43,338 nt of DNA, from positions 1-43,338 of the forward strand of contig CAYJFS010000008.1 in assembly GCA_964369665.1 (NCBI GenBank), given 5' to 3'. Below the pieces are notes generated by a model. The model ran no database searches, had not been told where the DNA came from, and saw only the letters and a program-made list of their open reading frames with translations. This DNA is from Bilophila sp964369665. GTDB taxonomy: Bacteria > Desulfobacterota > Desulfovibrionia > Desulfovibrionales > Desulfovibrionaceae. This document shows, piece after piece, positions 31,627 to 39,762 of this stretch; position 1 is the stretch's first letter; each line of letters begins with the position of its first letter. Made by a program: the position numbers and the translations under genes.

Positions 31627-31656
31627 TTGACAGTATAAATTGTACTGTGCTATTAT
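31627..31656 (+). promoter_or_regulatory. Promoter with internal palindromic operator (copy 2)
   Basis: TTGACA (31627-31632), 18-bp spacer, TATTAT (31651-31656). ACAGTA-N7-TACTGT spans 31630-31648 in exactly the same position as in the promoter at 27725. It drives the operon starting at 31716, behind a locally GC-rich leader. Confidence 0.75.
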
Positions 31657-31715
31657 GGAGTTGCAAGGGATAGCAGCACACCCGACAACCGGCAACCCCG
31701 GATAGGAGAAAAACA

Positions 31716-32138
31716 ATGAAAACAGTAAACAACAAAAAATTATTATTACAATCAATCGAAATGTTACAATCTAAAAAATACAGATCTGTTTGGGATAATG
31801 CAATATCTGAAGATGCTATTAATTTATTAGAGATCATTATCGATCATGATCGTATTGATTCATTAAATGATAACATTATAGATAGAGATCTTTTTAAAAA
31901 ACTAGCATTGAATGGGGCAAAAAACTGGAACGAGTTCTCATATGGCGGTTGCAGTTATGTATATGATGAAGATATAATGAAGCATTACTCAATACCATCA
32001 TATATAAAAAAATGGAACGGACAGAATCCAAGCAGTAATGAGACATGGTTAGACTTGCAAGGTCGTGCATATAATCAAGCATGCACACGTGCTTATAGAA
32101 TATACAAAAATATAGTAAGATTAGGAGGGGTAGAGTAA
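31716..32138 (+). CDS. Hypothetical protein with NWNEFSYGGCSYVYDEDI motif, 140 aa
   Basis: A soluble protein whose centre (GAKNWNEFSYGGCSYVYDED) and C-terminus (ETWLDLQGRAYNQACTRAYR) match a family often seen on Clostridia plasmids and integrative elements, known to me only as hypothetical. The first ~70 residues are variable and helical. It is the first gene of an operator-controlled operon. Start one AGGAG upstream. Confidence 0.7.
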   Translation: MKTVNNKKLLLQSIEMLQSKKYRSVWDNAISEDAINLLEIIIDHDRIDSLNDNIIDRDLFKKLALNGAKNWNEFSYGGCSYVYDEDIMKHYSIPSYIKKWNGQNPSSNETWLDLQGRAYNQACTRAYRIYKNIVRLGGVE

Positions 32139-32386
32139 TGATATATAAAATATATAATGATGGTGATATTTGTCACAAAAACAATGAAAATGATTTCAGT
32201 TATAGCGTTAAGATAACTAACGGATTTTATACAAGGTCCATCGATTTGTACGGATTCGAAAAACAACTAACAAGAAAGCAACGTAAAACAAAAGCACTAG
32301 AAATATATCACAAAATAACAAATGGTTGCGATCTAACTTACGGATATTACGTAAAAGATAAATTTATACAATTAAAAAACAGATAG
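32138..32386 (+). CDS. Hypothetical protein, 82 aa
   Basis: A small basic protein (IYKIYNDGDICHKNN, TRKQRKTKALEIYHKIT). The ATG overlaps the previous stop by one base; GGAGG at 32124-32128 provides the ribosome site. Function unknown. Confidence 0.6.
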   Translation: MIYKIYNDGDICHKNNENDFSYSVKITNGFYTRSIDLYGFEKQLTRKQRKTKALEIYHKITNGCDLTYGYYVKDKFIQLKNR

Positions 32387-32399
32387 GAGAATTAAAAAA

Positions 32400-32642
32400 A
32401 TGAGAAAAAAAGATATAGAAAAAATGGAAACAGTAGCATATACGGGATACGGGATTGAAGTAAAGCACATTGAGCATGATACAAATGATTATATATACTA
32501 TACAAGTAAAAAAATGAATAATGAATATAAATATATAAAACGTTGTCATAAGAAAAAAATATACTACACTGAACGACCTTATTTTATACATGATGGGATC
32601 CGTGTATTTTGTGATGAAATAATAAGAACGGGGGCTATATAG
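32400..32642 (+). CDS. Hypothetical protein, 80 aa
   Basis: A small basic, strand-rich protein with VAYTGYGIEVKHIEHDTNDY and KIYYTERPYFIHDGIRVF. From memory a family in Clostridia mobile elements has the same plan and often accompanies the NWN/GGC protein at 31716. Its TAG overlaps the start (GTG) of the next ORF. Confidence 0.6.
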   Translation: MRKKDIEKMETVAYTGYGIEVKHIEHDTNDYIYYTSKKMNNEYKYIKRCHKKKIYYTERPYFIHDGIRVFCDEIIRTGAI

Positions 32643-32734
32643 TGAAAATAATAAAAGCAATAATATTATTAATCTTATTGTTTCCGGTATTCTTTATACT
32701 AGCAATATTTAAAATGGTATCACAACAACAGTAA
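32642..32734 (+). CDS. Small membrane peptide, 30 aa, GTG start
   Basis: MKIIKAIILLILLFPVFFILAIFKMVSQQQ-type protein: one membrane helix with Lys before it and a polar tail. Overlaps the preceding stop; GGGGG at 32630-32634 may be its ribosome site. Short, so only moderately supported. Confidence 0.4.
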   Translation: MKIIKAIILLILLFPVFFILAIFKMVSQQQ

Positions 32735-32760
32735 GGGCTAACCCCTAAGGAGGATATAAA

Positions 32761-33021
32761 ATGGAATTATATATTAGTTTTGAAGAATTACAAGAAATAG
32801 CAATAGTCGGGTGTTTTACTCGACCGGATGGGTCCCAAGGATACGCAACAAGCAATTTAAATAATGATGGTGTATGGGTATATACTGCGGATGGGTATGA
32901 TTGTTATATTGAAAACGATATACCCGAACATTATTACAAACCATTTAATGATAATAATTACAATTATGATCCAACTAACGATCTAGCTTCACCTATCGAT
33001 GAAATGGTAGAAACATTATAA
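32761..33021 (+). CDS. Hypothetical acidic protein, 86 aa
   Basis: Small acidic, Tyr/Asn/Asp-rich protein with SFEELQEIAIVG at the start and a disordered C-terminal half (YYKPFNDNNYNYDPTND). AAGGAGG precedes it. It ends the operon; a terminator follows within 35 bp. Function unknown. Confidence 0.6.
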   Translation: MELYISFEELQEIAIVGCFTRPDGSQGYATSNLNNDGVWVYTADGYDCYIENDIPEHYYKPFNDNNYNYDPTNDLASPIDEMVETL

Positions 33022-33030
33022 TATAAATAT

Positions 33031-33056
33031 AAAGCGGAATAAAAACCGCTTTTTTT
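33031..33056 (+). terminator. Rho-independent terminator
   Basis: A 7-bp stem AAAGCGG (33031-33037) with CCGCTTT (33046-33052), 8-nt loop, T-run to 33056. Confidence 0.85.
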
Positions 33057-34293
33057 GTTGTAAAATAAAAATATCCTTTTATTGCGTTCTAACAGTCGTT
33101 TTATATAGGGTTGGATATAATACACAAAAATATAACAAATGAAGCAATATAACGCTTTAAAATAAGAAAAAAGGCTATAAGATGCTATATTGATATATCA
33201 ATTATAACATTATATGCTATATAACCCATTATAATACACTATATAACACTATAATATACAATTAGTTATATTATTACTAATAACCCTATATACTCATATA
33301 TAACACCTTATATTACTTTATATAATACCATGCTATATAATACACTATATTATATTATCCTATTATATATAACCTATTACTATATATTATACTATCCTAT
33401 ACTATATATCTATATTGACTATATTATATTACAGTATACTATATTATATAATACTATATACTACTATACTATTATCTATACTATATAATACTATATATAA
33501 TTCTTTATTTACTAATACTTATAATAACACTACTATTATTACATGTACTATTATATATATATATTAGTATTATAGGGCGTTGGAATCTTATCGGGGTTAA
33601 CACCGCCGGGAGGAATCGACCCACCTTACACAATCTGGATCAACCCTAACAAATAGCAAAATAACACCTATAAAATGCCTTTAGTAATGAAAAACCCCAT
33701 AATAAGACAGTACATTTATTACTTTTATCAAAACATCGTAAAACGCAACAAAACTGCAACCAAATATATAATAAGTAATTACATAATAAACATAACTACA
33801 CTAGGCCTTGTTACCCTATCCATAATAACGATCTAGGCCACTGTATCCGCTGCTATATGGCCGGCTATATACAACACTGTACAACGCACTATACTGCCCC
33901 ATACGATACCCTATATAACGGCCTATGCAATGATACCAGATAACACAATACAACGTACCACGATACGCTATACAACGATATACTATACAACGTAACGCAC
34001 TGCATCATATCGCATCATAACCCACCCACCTATTGAATAACAAAACACCCCACCCCCATATATAGAAAAAATATAAACCCGGTAGGGGTATAACAAATCG
34101 CAACACCACACCCACCACCGCACTAGATCAATGCAGCATAACACTAGATGCAGTAAAAGGAGCAATAAGGCGGAATTATCAAGGGGGTACTTTTTATAGG
34201 TTCATTAAATGTAGTTATATTATCCCACCCCCCCATTTTTTGTAATATCAATGATTTAGTTTCTAAATATTTTTTCAAGTAGTAAAATAATAA
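33057..34293 (+). other. Large gene-free region with layered composition
   Basis: No credible ORF on either strand for over 1.2 kb in an otherwise tightly packed genome. Segment A (about 33057-33570) is almost pure A/T, built from imperfect short repeats around CTATATAATAC. Segment B (about 33575-33650) is a G+C-richer island with CACCGCCGGGAGG. Segment C (about 33720-34180) is C-rich and G-poor on this strand with repeated TATACAACG, TACAACG and CTAGGCC elements. The 60-aa minus-strand ORF at 33983-34165 looks spurious. It could hold an origin, a packaging site or a noncoding RNA; see findings. Confidence 0.7.
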
Positions 34294-34308
34294 GTTTATA
34301 AAGTAAAC
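34294..34308 (+). promoter_or_regulatory. GTTTA-N5-TAAAC operator ahead of the packaging operon
   Basis: The 15-bp palindrome is the same as at the XRE promoter, 13 kb away. A TATAAT lies downstream at 34333-34338 without a good -35 at the usual distance, so activated transcription is possible. Confidence 0.6.
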
Positions 34309-34376
34309 ATAGAATAGTAAAAGGAAGTATAGTATAATAGAGGTGTCGAAAGACAACTTGCTAAAGGGGGACTTAA

Positions 34377-34403
34377 ATGTTCTCGATGTTTTTTCCTAGA
34401 TAA
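34377..34403 (+). CDS. Leader peptide, 8 codons (MFSMFFPR)
   Basis: A strong ribosome site AAAGGGGG (34363-34370) precedes an ATG at 34377; the ORF has eight codons, three of them Phe, and stops at 34401-34403, two nt before a terminator-like hairpin. This is the layout of translational attenuation leaders. It is too short to prove by coding statistics. Confidence 0.45.
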   Translation: MFSMFFPR

Positions 34404-34405
34404 GG

Positions 34406-34431
34406 GGCTACGCTATAAGGTGTAGTCTTTT
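34406..34431 (+). terminator. Attenuator-like terminator after the leader peptide
   Basis: GGCTACGC (34406-34413) pairs with GTGTAGTC (34420-34427) with two G-U pairs, 6-nt loop, then four T. It lies about 50 nt before the ERCC4 nuclease gene. Confidence 0.6.
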
Positions 34432-34478
34432 ATTGTATAATGTAGTATAATAGGTAGTATAGGAGGAAATAAAAGGAC

Positions 34479-35018
34479 ATGAAAGTAGAGATAAAATTTA
34501 GCGAGAATGAAATAAAGAAGATGTTAAAAGAAAAGATTTGCATATTGGTAGATAGTAGGGAGCAAGAGAACAAGCACATATTACAATTTTTAGAGAAGCA
34601 GAAAATCCCGTATAAGGTAAAGAAATTGGAGTTTGGAGATTATAGTGTATGCTTCACAAATCTTCAAGATATGGGAATTATGATGGATGTAAGCCTAGAG
34701 GATCACATAGCAATAGAGAAAAAAAATTCCTTAGAAGAAATATCCGGGAATTTCACAAATGGTCGTACTGCGTTTGAAAACGAGTTTATAAGAGCAAAGG
34801 AAAAGGGATGTGATATGCACTTATTAATTGAAAATGGATCGTATATGAAGATAGCGACAAGGAAATATAACACAAAATATGAGCCCAATTCATTTTATAA
34901 TAGCTTATTGTCATTTCAGTTAAAATATGATTTAAAAATCCACTTCGTGGAAAGGGAATTAAGTGCAACACACATTGTAAGATTGCTAAAAATGGAATGT
35001 AGGAGGTATTTGAAATAA
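34479..35018 (+). CDS. ERCC4-type (XPF-like) nuclease
   Basis: The 179-aa protein has the ERCC4 core: ILVDSREQEN (Asp25), LEFGDYSV (Asp54) and IEKKNSLEEISGNF (79-92, the variant of ERKxxxD), then FENEFIRAKEKG and LLIENG. The domain cuts branched DNA or flaps; phage versions are probably used in recombination or packaging. Start has AGGAGG upstream (34461-34466). It is the first gene of the packaging operon and overlaps the next by one base. Confidence 0.82.
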   Translation: MKVEIKFSENEIKKMLKEKICILVDSREQENKHILQFLEKQKIPYKVKKLEFGDYSVCFTNLQDMGIMMDVSLEDHIAIEKKNSLEEISGNFTNGRTAFENEFIRAKEKGCDMHLLIENGSYMKIATRKYNTKYEPNSFYNSLLSFQLKYDLKIHFVERELSATHIVRLLKMECRRYLK

Positions 35019-35431
35019 TGAAATATTTATTTAAACACAAACTTAACTTAAACGAAAAAGAATGGACTTTATACTTGCGTAATCATGATCATGATTCAGT
35101 TTTAAAAGATAATGATTATAGTGGTTATTGTGATGAACTAAGAAAAGTCATAATAATAGGACATATTGACAAAAAAGATATAACGGATGAATTTGAAAGC
35201 AAAGAATATAGAAAAAAAGCACTTATTGAAAAATATGGAGATACAATCCGCCATGAAATCATACATGCTATGCTATTTTCTTGTGGTTTAGGATTTGATT
35301 CGTTAAAATGTAATGGTTCATGGGCAGTAAATGAAGAAATGGTTGATTGGTTTGCAATAAATATTCCTAAAATACACACAAAAACGAACAAAATAATACA
35401 TGATGAAAGGTTTTTAAAAGCTATTTTATAA
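35018..35431 (+). CDS. HExxH zinc metallopeptidase-like protein, 137 aa
   Basis: A 137-aa protein with IRHEIIHAML (HExxH) at about residues 78-87 and a later WAVNEEMVDWFA that may supply the third zinc ligand (Glu). This matches small phage M48/SprT/ImmA-like metallopeptidases. In other phages similar genes sit next to the terminase; the substrate is unknown. AGGAGG at 35000-35005 is the ribosome site; it ends on the ATG of terL. Confidence 0.75.
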   Translation: MKYLFKHKLNLNEKEWTLYLRNHDHDSVLKDNDYSGYCDELRKVIIIGHIDKKDITDEFESKEYRKKALIEKYGDTIRHEIIHAMLFSCGLGFDSLKCNGSWAVNEEMVDWFAINIPKIHTKTNKIIHDERFLKAIL

Positions 35432-36801
35432 TGTCTGGTTATATAGTTGATGCAGTTTTATCAAATGGTACAGTATTAAAAGTGGATGAACGCATGTTTA
35501 ACCCGGTATATAGACCATATTTTTATACAACGGATCGTGTAAATATATACTTTGGCGGAGCATCTAGTGGAAAATCAACGTTTAATTTCATGACAGTTCC
35601 ACTACAAATGCTATTATTTGATAGAAATTACTTAATTTTAATGAAAGAAAAGACAAAATGTCGTATTGCGTGTGTAAATGAGATAAAAAGAGCGTTGGCA
35701 ACGTTCAAATTAGAGCATTTATTTGAATGGAAACAATCTCCGGCAACAACGTTAACGTGCAAATTGAATGGTAGAATCATATTATTTGAGGGTTTAGAGG
35801 ATGTAGAGCAGCTTAAATCCATTGTACCACCAAAAGGAACATTTACGGATATAATACTAGAAGAAGCAACAAACGTTAAAGAGGGAGATTATGACCAACT
35901 TTTACTAAGACAAAGGGGAACGGATAAGGATTCAAGAGGTAATGAAATTGCTAAAAGAATCCATGTATTATTCAACCCGGTATCAAAGAATCATTGGATA
36001 TATCGTAAGTTTTTCTTAGGTAAGTTCGATGAAAAAAAAGATAAAGCATTAAGATACCAACAACTTGTAAAACTTGATGATAAATTAACTTCAATTAGTA
36101 TCTCGATATTAAAAACAACGTATCGTGATAATAAATTTTTAAGTGAAGAAGATATAGCAACGATAAATTCACAAACAGACCCAAATATGTATGAAGTTTA
36201 TGTAAACGGAAACTTTGGATCACTTGGAAAGACAATATTTACACCAAATTCAAACTATTTTGTAGTACCAAATCTAAGAGAAAAAATGAACTCTGGAGAA
36301 TATGCCGGCCTACCAATACGAATGGGATTGGACTTTGGAGGAGGAGTAGCACCATTTTTCTTTGTTAAATGCAAATTAGATAGAAAGAAAAAGAAGATTT
36401 ACGTTTATGATACATTTTCAATAGTGGATGTAGACATAGATCAACTGTGGATGCTAATAAAAAAGAAAGTATATGGATGTGGAATGATGCGTGTTGAACA
36501 AGGACATGACATGAGAAAACAACTAAAGAAATTAGGAGCACCAATAAAACCGGCAAGAAAAGGTAATAAATCAATCATTACGGGGTTAAATTGGCTAAAG
36601 GGGTATCAAATATACATAGATTCAAGTTTGCTTGATATAATAGAGAATTTTGAGTTATATTCATGGAAGAAAAACAAGATGGGAGAGTATGTTGAGATCC
36701 CGGAAGATGTAAACAACGATGGTATAGATGCACTGCGTTATGCACTAAGCTATGAAATCATAGGAAAAACCAAAATAAAGAAAGGAAGCGTACAAATATA
36801 A
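35431..36801 (+). CDS. terL: Terminase large subunit
   Basis: The 456-aa protein has the two-domain plan: Walker A GGASSGKST at 42-50, Walker B IILEEATN at 141-148, and the RNase-H-like nuclease with MGLDFGGG (Asp301) and a later DGIDALRYALSYE. It matches the Terminase_3/PBSX family. It drives DNA into the capsid and cuts the concatemer. The start overlaps the peptidase stop. It is separated by 7.7 kb from the small subunit, which is unusual. Confidence 0.93.
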   Translation: MSGYIVDAVLSNGTVLKVDERMFNPVYRPYFYTTDRVNIYFGGASSGKSTFNFMTVPLQMLLFDRNYLILMKEKTKCRIACVNEIKRALATFKLEHLFEWKQSPATTLTCKLNGRIILFEGLEDVEQLKSIVPPKGTFTDIILEEATNVKEGDYDQLLLRQRGTDKDSRGNEIAKRIHVLFNPVSKNHWIYRKFFLGKFDEKKDKALRYQQLVKLDDKLTSISISILKTTYRDNKFLSEEDIATINSQTDPNMYEVYVNGNFGSLGKTIFTPNSNYFVVPNLREKMNSGEYAGLPIRMGLDFGGGVAPFFFVKCKLDRKKKKIYVYDTFSIVDVDIDQLWMLIKKKVYGCGMMRVEQGHDMRKQLKKLGAPIKPARKGNKSIITGLNWLKGYQIYIDSSLLDIIENFELYSWKKNKMGEYVEIPEDVNNDGIDALRYALSYEIIGKTKIKKGSVQI

Positions 36802-38318
36802 TGAGTGTTAAAGTACAAATAAAAAAAGAACAATTAGATAAATTAAATAAGTCGCAAATTGAATCCATTTTTAATAATCATGAATTAGAATTTACAAAAA
36901 AGCGTTATCTAAAAGAAAGGTATGAAAGAAAAGATGCCTTTATTAAATTAATAACTGAAACGGATGATAAAGAGATCGATGTTTCAGTAGCATTAGAATC
37001 AATATTAATTGATACTGCTGCCGGATATGGACTAAACAATCCAGTAACGTATTACGATAAATCGGATGATAACTTTGAGATAGAAAAAAGAAAAAATGTA
37101 ATGACAAATCTTGAAGTAGAGTATGTAACAAAGAAAAATGAATCAAAAAAGAATAAATATCTTGAAGAACTATTAAAAGTTTTATCAAGAAATAACACAT
37201 CTAGGAATGATGTTGTTTTGCTAAAGAACGTTTTGTTATATGGTAGTAGTGATGAAGCAATCTTTACAAATGAAAATTCAGAGATTGAAATCATAGAAAT
37301 AGAGGATGATTGCATAGCGTTTTACGATCATACAATAAAACCTAAAATGATTGGATTTGCTAGAAGATATGATTATACGGATGGTATAACGCAAGAAACA
37401 TATACAAAGTATGAATTATATCTTGAAGATACTGCGTGGCAATTTGATGAAAGAGAAAGTGAAAGGCAAACACTTGAATATGGGAACGATGTTGTTACTG
37501 GTATTCCATTCATTAGATATGACATAGGAATCCCTTATATACAAAACTTAATATCTCAAATACGTTCATATGAACTTGTTACAAATAACACTAAAAACAC
37601 ATTAGCATATAACGATGAAGCAATCTTAATGATTCAAGGATATATGTTTGACAATAGTGGAACAGAGGAAACAGAAGATCAAAAGAGAGAAACAGTAAAT
37701 AACGTAGTGAAAATGTTCAAAGAATCTGGAGCAATGTTCCTAGATGGAGAAGATGGGGATGCTAAAGCGGAATATCTAATAAAAGATATTAATGATACTG
37801 CAACTGAAAACCACAAAAAGAACCTAAAGGATGATTTATACAACATTGCCGGTACATTTAATAGTGCAAATGACAATCAAGTTTACCAAAACACATTATC
37901 ATTAATTTTCAAAATGTATGGACTTGAAACTAAAATGGGCGGTTATATCATGGAGATCAAAAAGGGATTCATGGAAAGAATTAGAATAATCACTAAAATA
38001 CTTAATTATCCTACTGGGGAAGATTTTGATTATACAAACATTGATATGTCATTTTCCAGAGATTTACCAACAAACGTAAATGAAGAAATAAACTTTGCAA
38101 ATCAAATGAAAGATATTTTACCGCTAGAAACGATATATGAACATTTATCATTCATTGAAAACCCTAAAAAAGAAATAAAAAGATACAAAGAATGGAAAAT
38201 GGAAGTTGCACAATTAAATAAAGAAACAATGCTAATTACTGCATCGGCAACATCAAATGAAATGAATCCTACAAGTGCGGAAGATTACAAAAACGAAAAT
38301 GAAAAGAGTGATGAATAA
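36801..38318 (+). CDS. Portal protein (SPP1 gp6 family)
   Basis: The 505-aa protein starts on the last base of terL, as portals usually do. It is rich in charged residues with LESILIDTAAGYGLNNPV near residue 65-82 and a core segment QNLISQIRSYELVTNNTKNTLAYNDEAILMI typical of SPP1-like portals, then an acidic C-terminal tail. It forms the ring through which DNA is packaged and exits. Confidence 0.9.
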   Translation: MSVKVQIKKEQLDKLNKSQIESIFNNHELEFTKKRYLKERYERKDAFIKLITETDDKEIDVSVALESILIDTAAGYGLNNPVTYYDKSDDNFEIEKRKNVMTNLEVEYVTKKNESKKNKYLEELLKVLSRNNTSRNDVVLLKNVLLYGSSDEAIFTNENSEIEIIEIEDDCIAFYDHTIKPKMIGFARRYDYTDGITQETYTKYELYLEDTAWQFDERESERQTLEYGNDVVTGIPFIRYDIGIPYIQNLISQIRSYELVTNNTKNTLAYNDEAILMIQGYMFDNSGTEETEDQKRETVNNVVKMFKESGAMFLDGEDGDAKAEYLIKDINDTATENHKKNLKDDLYNIAGTFNSANDNQVYQNTLSLIFKMYGLETKMGGYIMEIKKGFMERIRIITKILNYPTGEDFDYTNIDMSFSRDLPTNVNEEINFANQMKDILPLETIYEHLSFIENPKKEIKRYKEWKMEVAQLNKETMLITASATSNEMNPTSAEDYKNENEKSDE

Positions 38319-39211
38319 TGTTTGAAAACAGTGATGAATTATTTGATTTCTTGGATGATGAAAGAGGAAAAACATTAGTAGAAATGAATTTAGAGTTTGA
38401 AAAAGCAAAAGAGTTGTATATTCAAAACACTTTAGCAAATATAGATTCATTTATTGTAGATAACAAAATTGTAACAAGCTATACAGTAAACAAAGAAATA
38501 AACGATAATCTATTTGATTCATTAAATGTATTAATGGATGAATCGGTAGATGTTGCTATTGAACACTATTATAAAGAAACAGTTGATTACATCGTTGAAA
38601 CAATAGAAAAAGAAGAAAATGTTACATCCAAATATAATATAAATGAAGAATTAAAAGCTAAGATATTAGAAGCAGCAAAGAAGAAAAAAGAACTTACAAA
38701 AAAAGAAAAAGAGAATATTAAAAATGGTTTTATTGCCGGATTTGGTTTAAACTATGAATATAATCAAAAGTTAGAAGAATATAAAATATACTTTAACGAA
38801 AGATTATCAAACACAATACGTTTGATGATGGAAAAAAAGGTTAAAGATTTAGTTAGCAAGAATTATGAAAAAGATGTTCAAGAGCATAAAGATATTAAAA
38901 AGGATGCGGAAAGTCGCATTAATAATACGGATAAAGATTATCAAAATGAAATTGCTATTGAAAAGAAAATGATTGCTAATTTATATAGCACTGCAATGAT
39001 CTATACAGCAAATAAAACTATGCTAACCGCAATGGAACTATTAGGATTGTCATATGTTGTAAGGAGAGGTGTAAAAGATAAAAGCACTTGTAAATATTGC
39101 TTATCGATAATGGATAATGAATATTTAATTGATGAAATACCATCAGTTCCTAGTCATCCCTCATGCAGATGTTATTATGAACCAATACTAGATAAATACA
39201 AAAAGAAGTAA
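38318..39211 (+). CDS. MuF-like minor head protein
   Basis: A 297-aa helical protein that starts on the last base of the portal gene. The C-terminus has RRGVKDKSTCKYCLSIMDN and PSHPSCRCYY, the CxxC plus HPxCRC pattern of the MuF/SPP1 gp7 domain. Such proteins bind the portal and are ejected or retained in the head. No toxin domain is fused at its C-terminus. A terminator follows directly. Confidence 0.88.
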   Translation: MFENSDELFDFLDDERGKTLVEMNLEFEKAKELYIQNTLANIDSFIVDNKIVTSYTVNKEINDNLFDSLNVLMDESVDVAIEHYYKETVDYIVETIEKEENVTSKYNINEELKAKILEAAKKKKELTKKEKENIKNGFIAGFGLNYEYNQKLEEYKIYFNERLSNTIRLMMEKKVKDLVSKNYEKDVQEHKDIKKDAESRINNTDKDYQNEIAIEKKMIANLYSTAMIYTANKTMLTAMELLGLSYVVRRGVKDKSTCKYCLSIMDNEYLIDEIPSVPSHPSCRCYYEPILDKYKKK

Positions 39212-39228
39212 AAAACTTCTTTTTTTTA
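39201..39228 (+). terminator. Rho-independent terminator after the minor head gene
   Basis: A 9-bp stem (39201-39209 with 39215-39223), 5-nt loop and T-run to 39227. Overlaps the end of the MuF-like gene. Confidence 0.8.
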
Positions 39229-39239
39229 TGTCAAAATTA

Positions 39240-39268
39240 TTGACAAAGGTGTAAAAAAAGGGTATATT
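39240..39268 (+). promoter_or_regulatory. Promoter of the right-hand operon
   Basis: TTGACA (39240-39245), 17-bp spacer, TATATT (39263-39268). AGGTGTAA occurs twice, 24 bp apart, at about 39247 and 39271, flanking the -10; it may be a regulator site. Confidence 0.75.
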
Positions 39269-39301
39269 TTAGGTGTAATTTATTTACAAGGAGGAAAACA
39301 A

Positions 39302-39520
39302 ATGAAAGAAAAGAAAAGGTTTAAAGGAGTGGCATTTGATTATGTTGAGAACGTAGCTAAGGAACAAAGGTTGTTGTCTTATTGCAATGATTTAGATCGT
39401 TGTAAACAAAGTTGCAATACAAGATATAATTCATTAAATTTTAATTATCAAGGGATTGCAATTATTGACATGAAAGAAAAAAGATTAGTTTACTTAAAAT
39501 CAAAGAAATACGGAGGATAG
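39302..39520 (+). CDS. Small Cys-containing protein, 72 aa
   Basis: A small basic protein with YCNDLDRCKQSCNTRYN (three Cys) in the middle. AAGGAGG precedes it. First gene after the right-hand promoter. Not recognised; the C-x7-C-x3-C arrangement could bind metal. Confidence 0.6.
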   Translation: MKEKKRFKGVAFDYVENVAKEQRLLSYCNDLDRCKQSCNTRYNSLNFNYQGIAIIDMKEKRLVYLKSKKYGG

Positions 39521-39525
39521 AAAAA

Positions 39526-39762
39526 ATGAGTAAATACGATTTAGAATTTTTAAACCAAACATTATTTGAAGCATTGGACAATTTAGATAATGAAAATTTA
39601 TCACAAAAGGAAATTGAAAAACTTCAAAAGAAAGCAAAAGTACAATCGCAAATTGCAAGCATGATTATTAAATCAAAGTCATTGCAATTAGATGCAATTA
39701 AATTTAAAACGGAATATAGCAACGCAAAAGATAGTGTAAAACTTATTACCGGAGAAGATTAA
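39526..39762 (+). CDS. Helical protein upstream of HNH gene, 78 aa
   Basis: A short helical protein (YDLEFLNQTLFEALDNLDNEN, then KKAKVQSQIASMIIKSKSLQLDAIKF). A family of the same plan, known to me as hypothetical, lies next to HNH or terminase genes in many Firmicutes phages. GGAGG ribosome site. Its TAA overlaps the HNH start. Confidence 0.65.
   Translation: MSKYDLEFLNQTLFEALDNLDNENLSQKEIEKLQKKAKVQSQIASMIIKSKSLQLDAIKFKTEYSNAKDSVKLITGED

Noticed and set aside
33575..33650. Possible tRNA-like GC island in the noncoding region (GGCG...CACCGCC, and a T-arm-like GTCGATT on the minus strand)
   Set aside because: No matching acceptor stem, D-arm or anticodon arm could be built on either strand; the T-arm stem has a mismatch.
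33983..34165. 60-aa minus-strand ORF in the gene-free region
   Set aside because: Composition is extremely odd (Leu/Trp/Tyr/Gly/Val rich), there is no ribosome site, and it simply reflects the C-rich strand.
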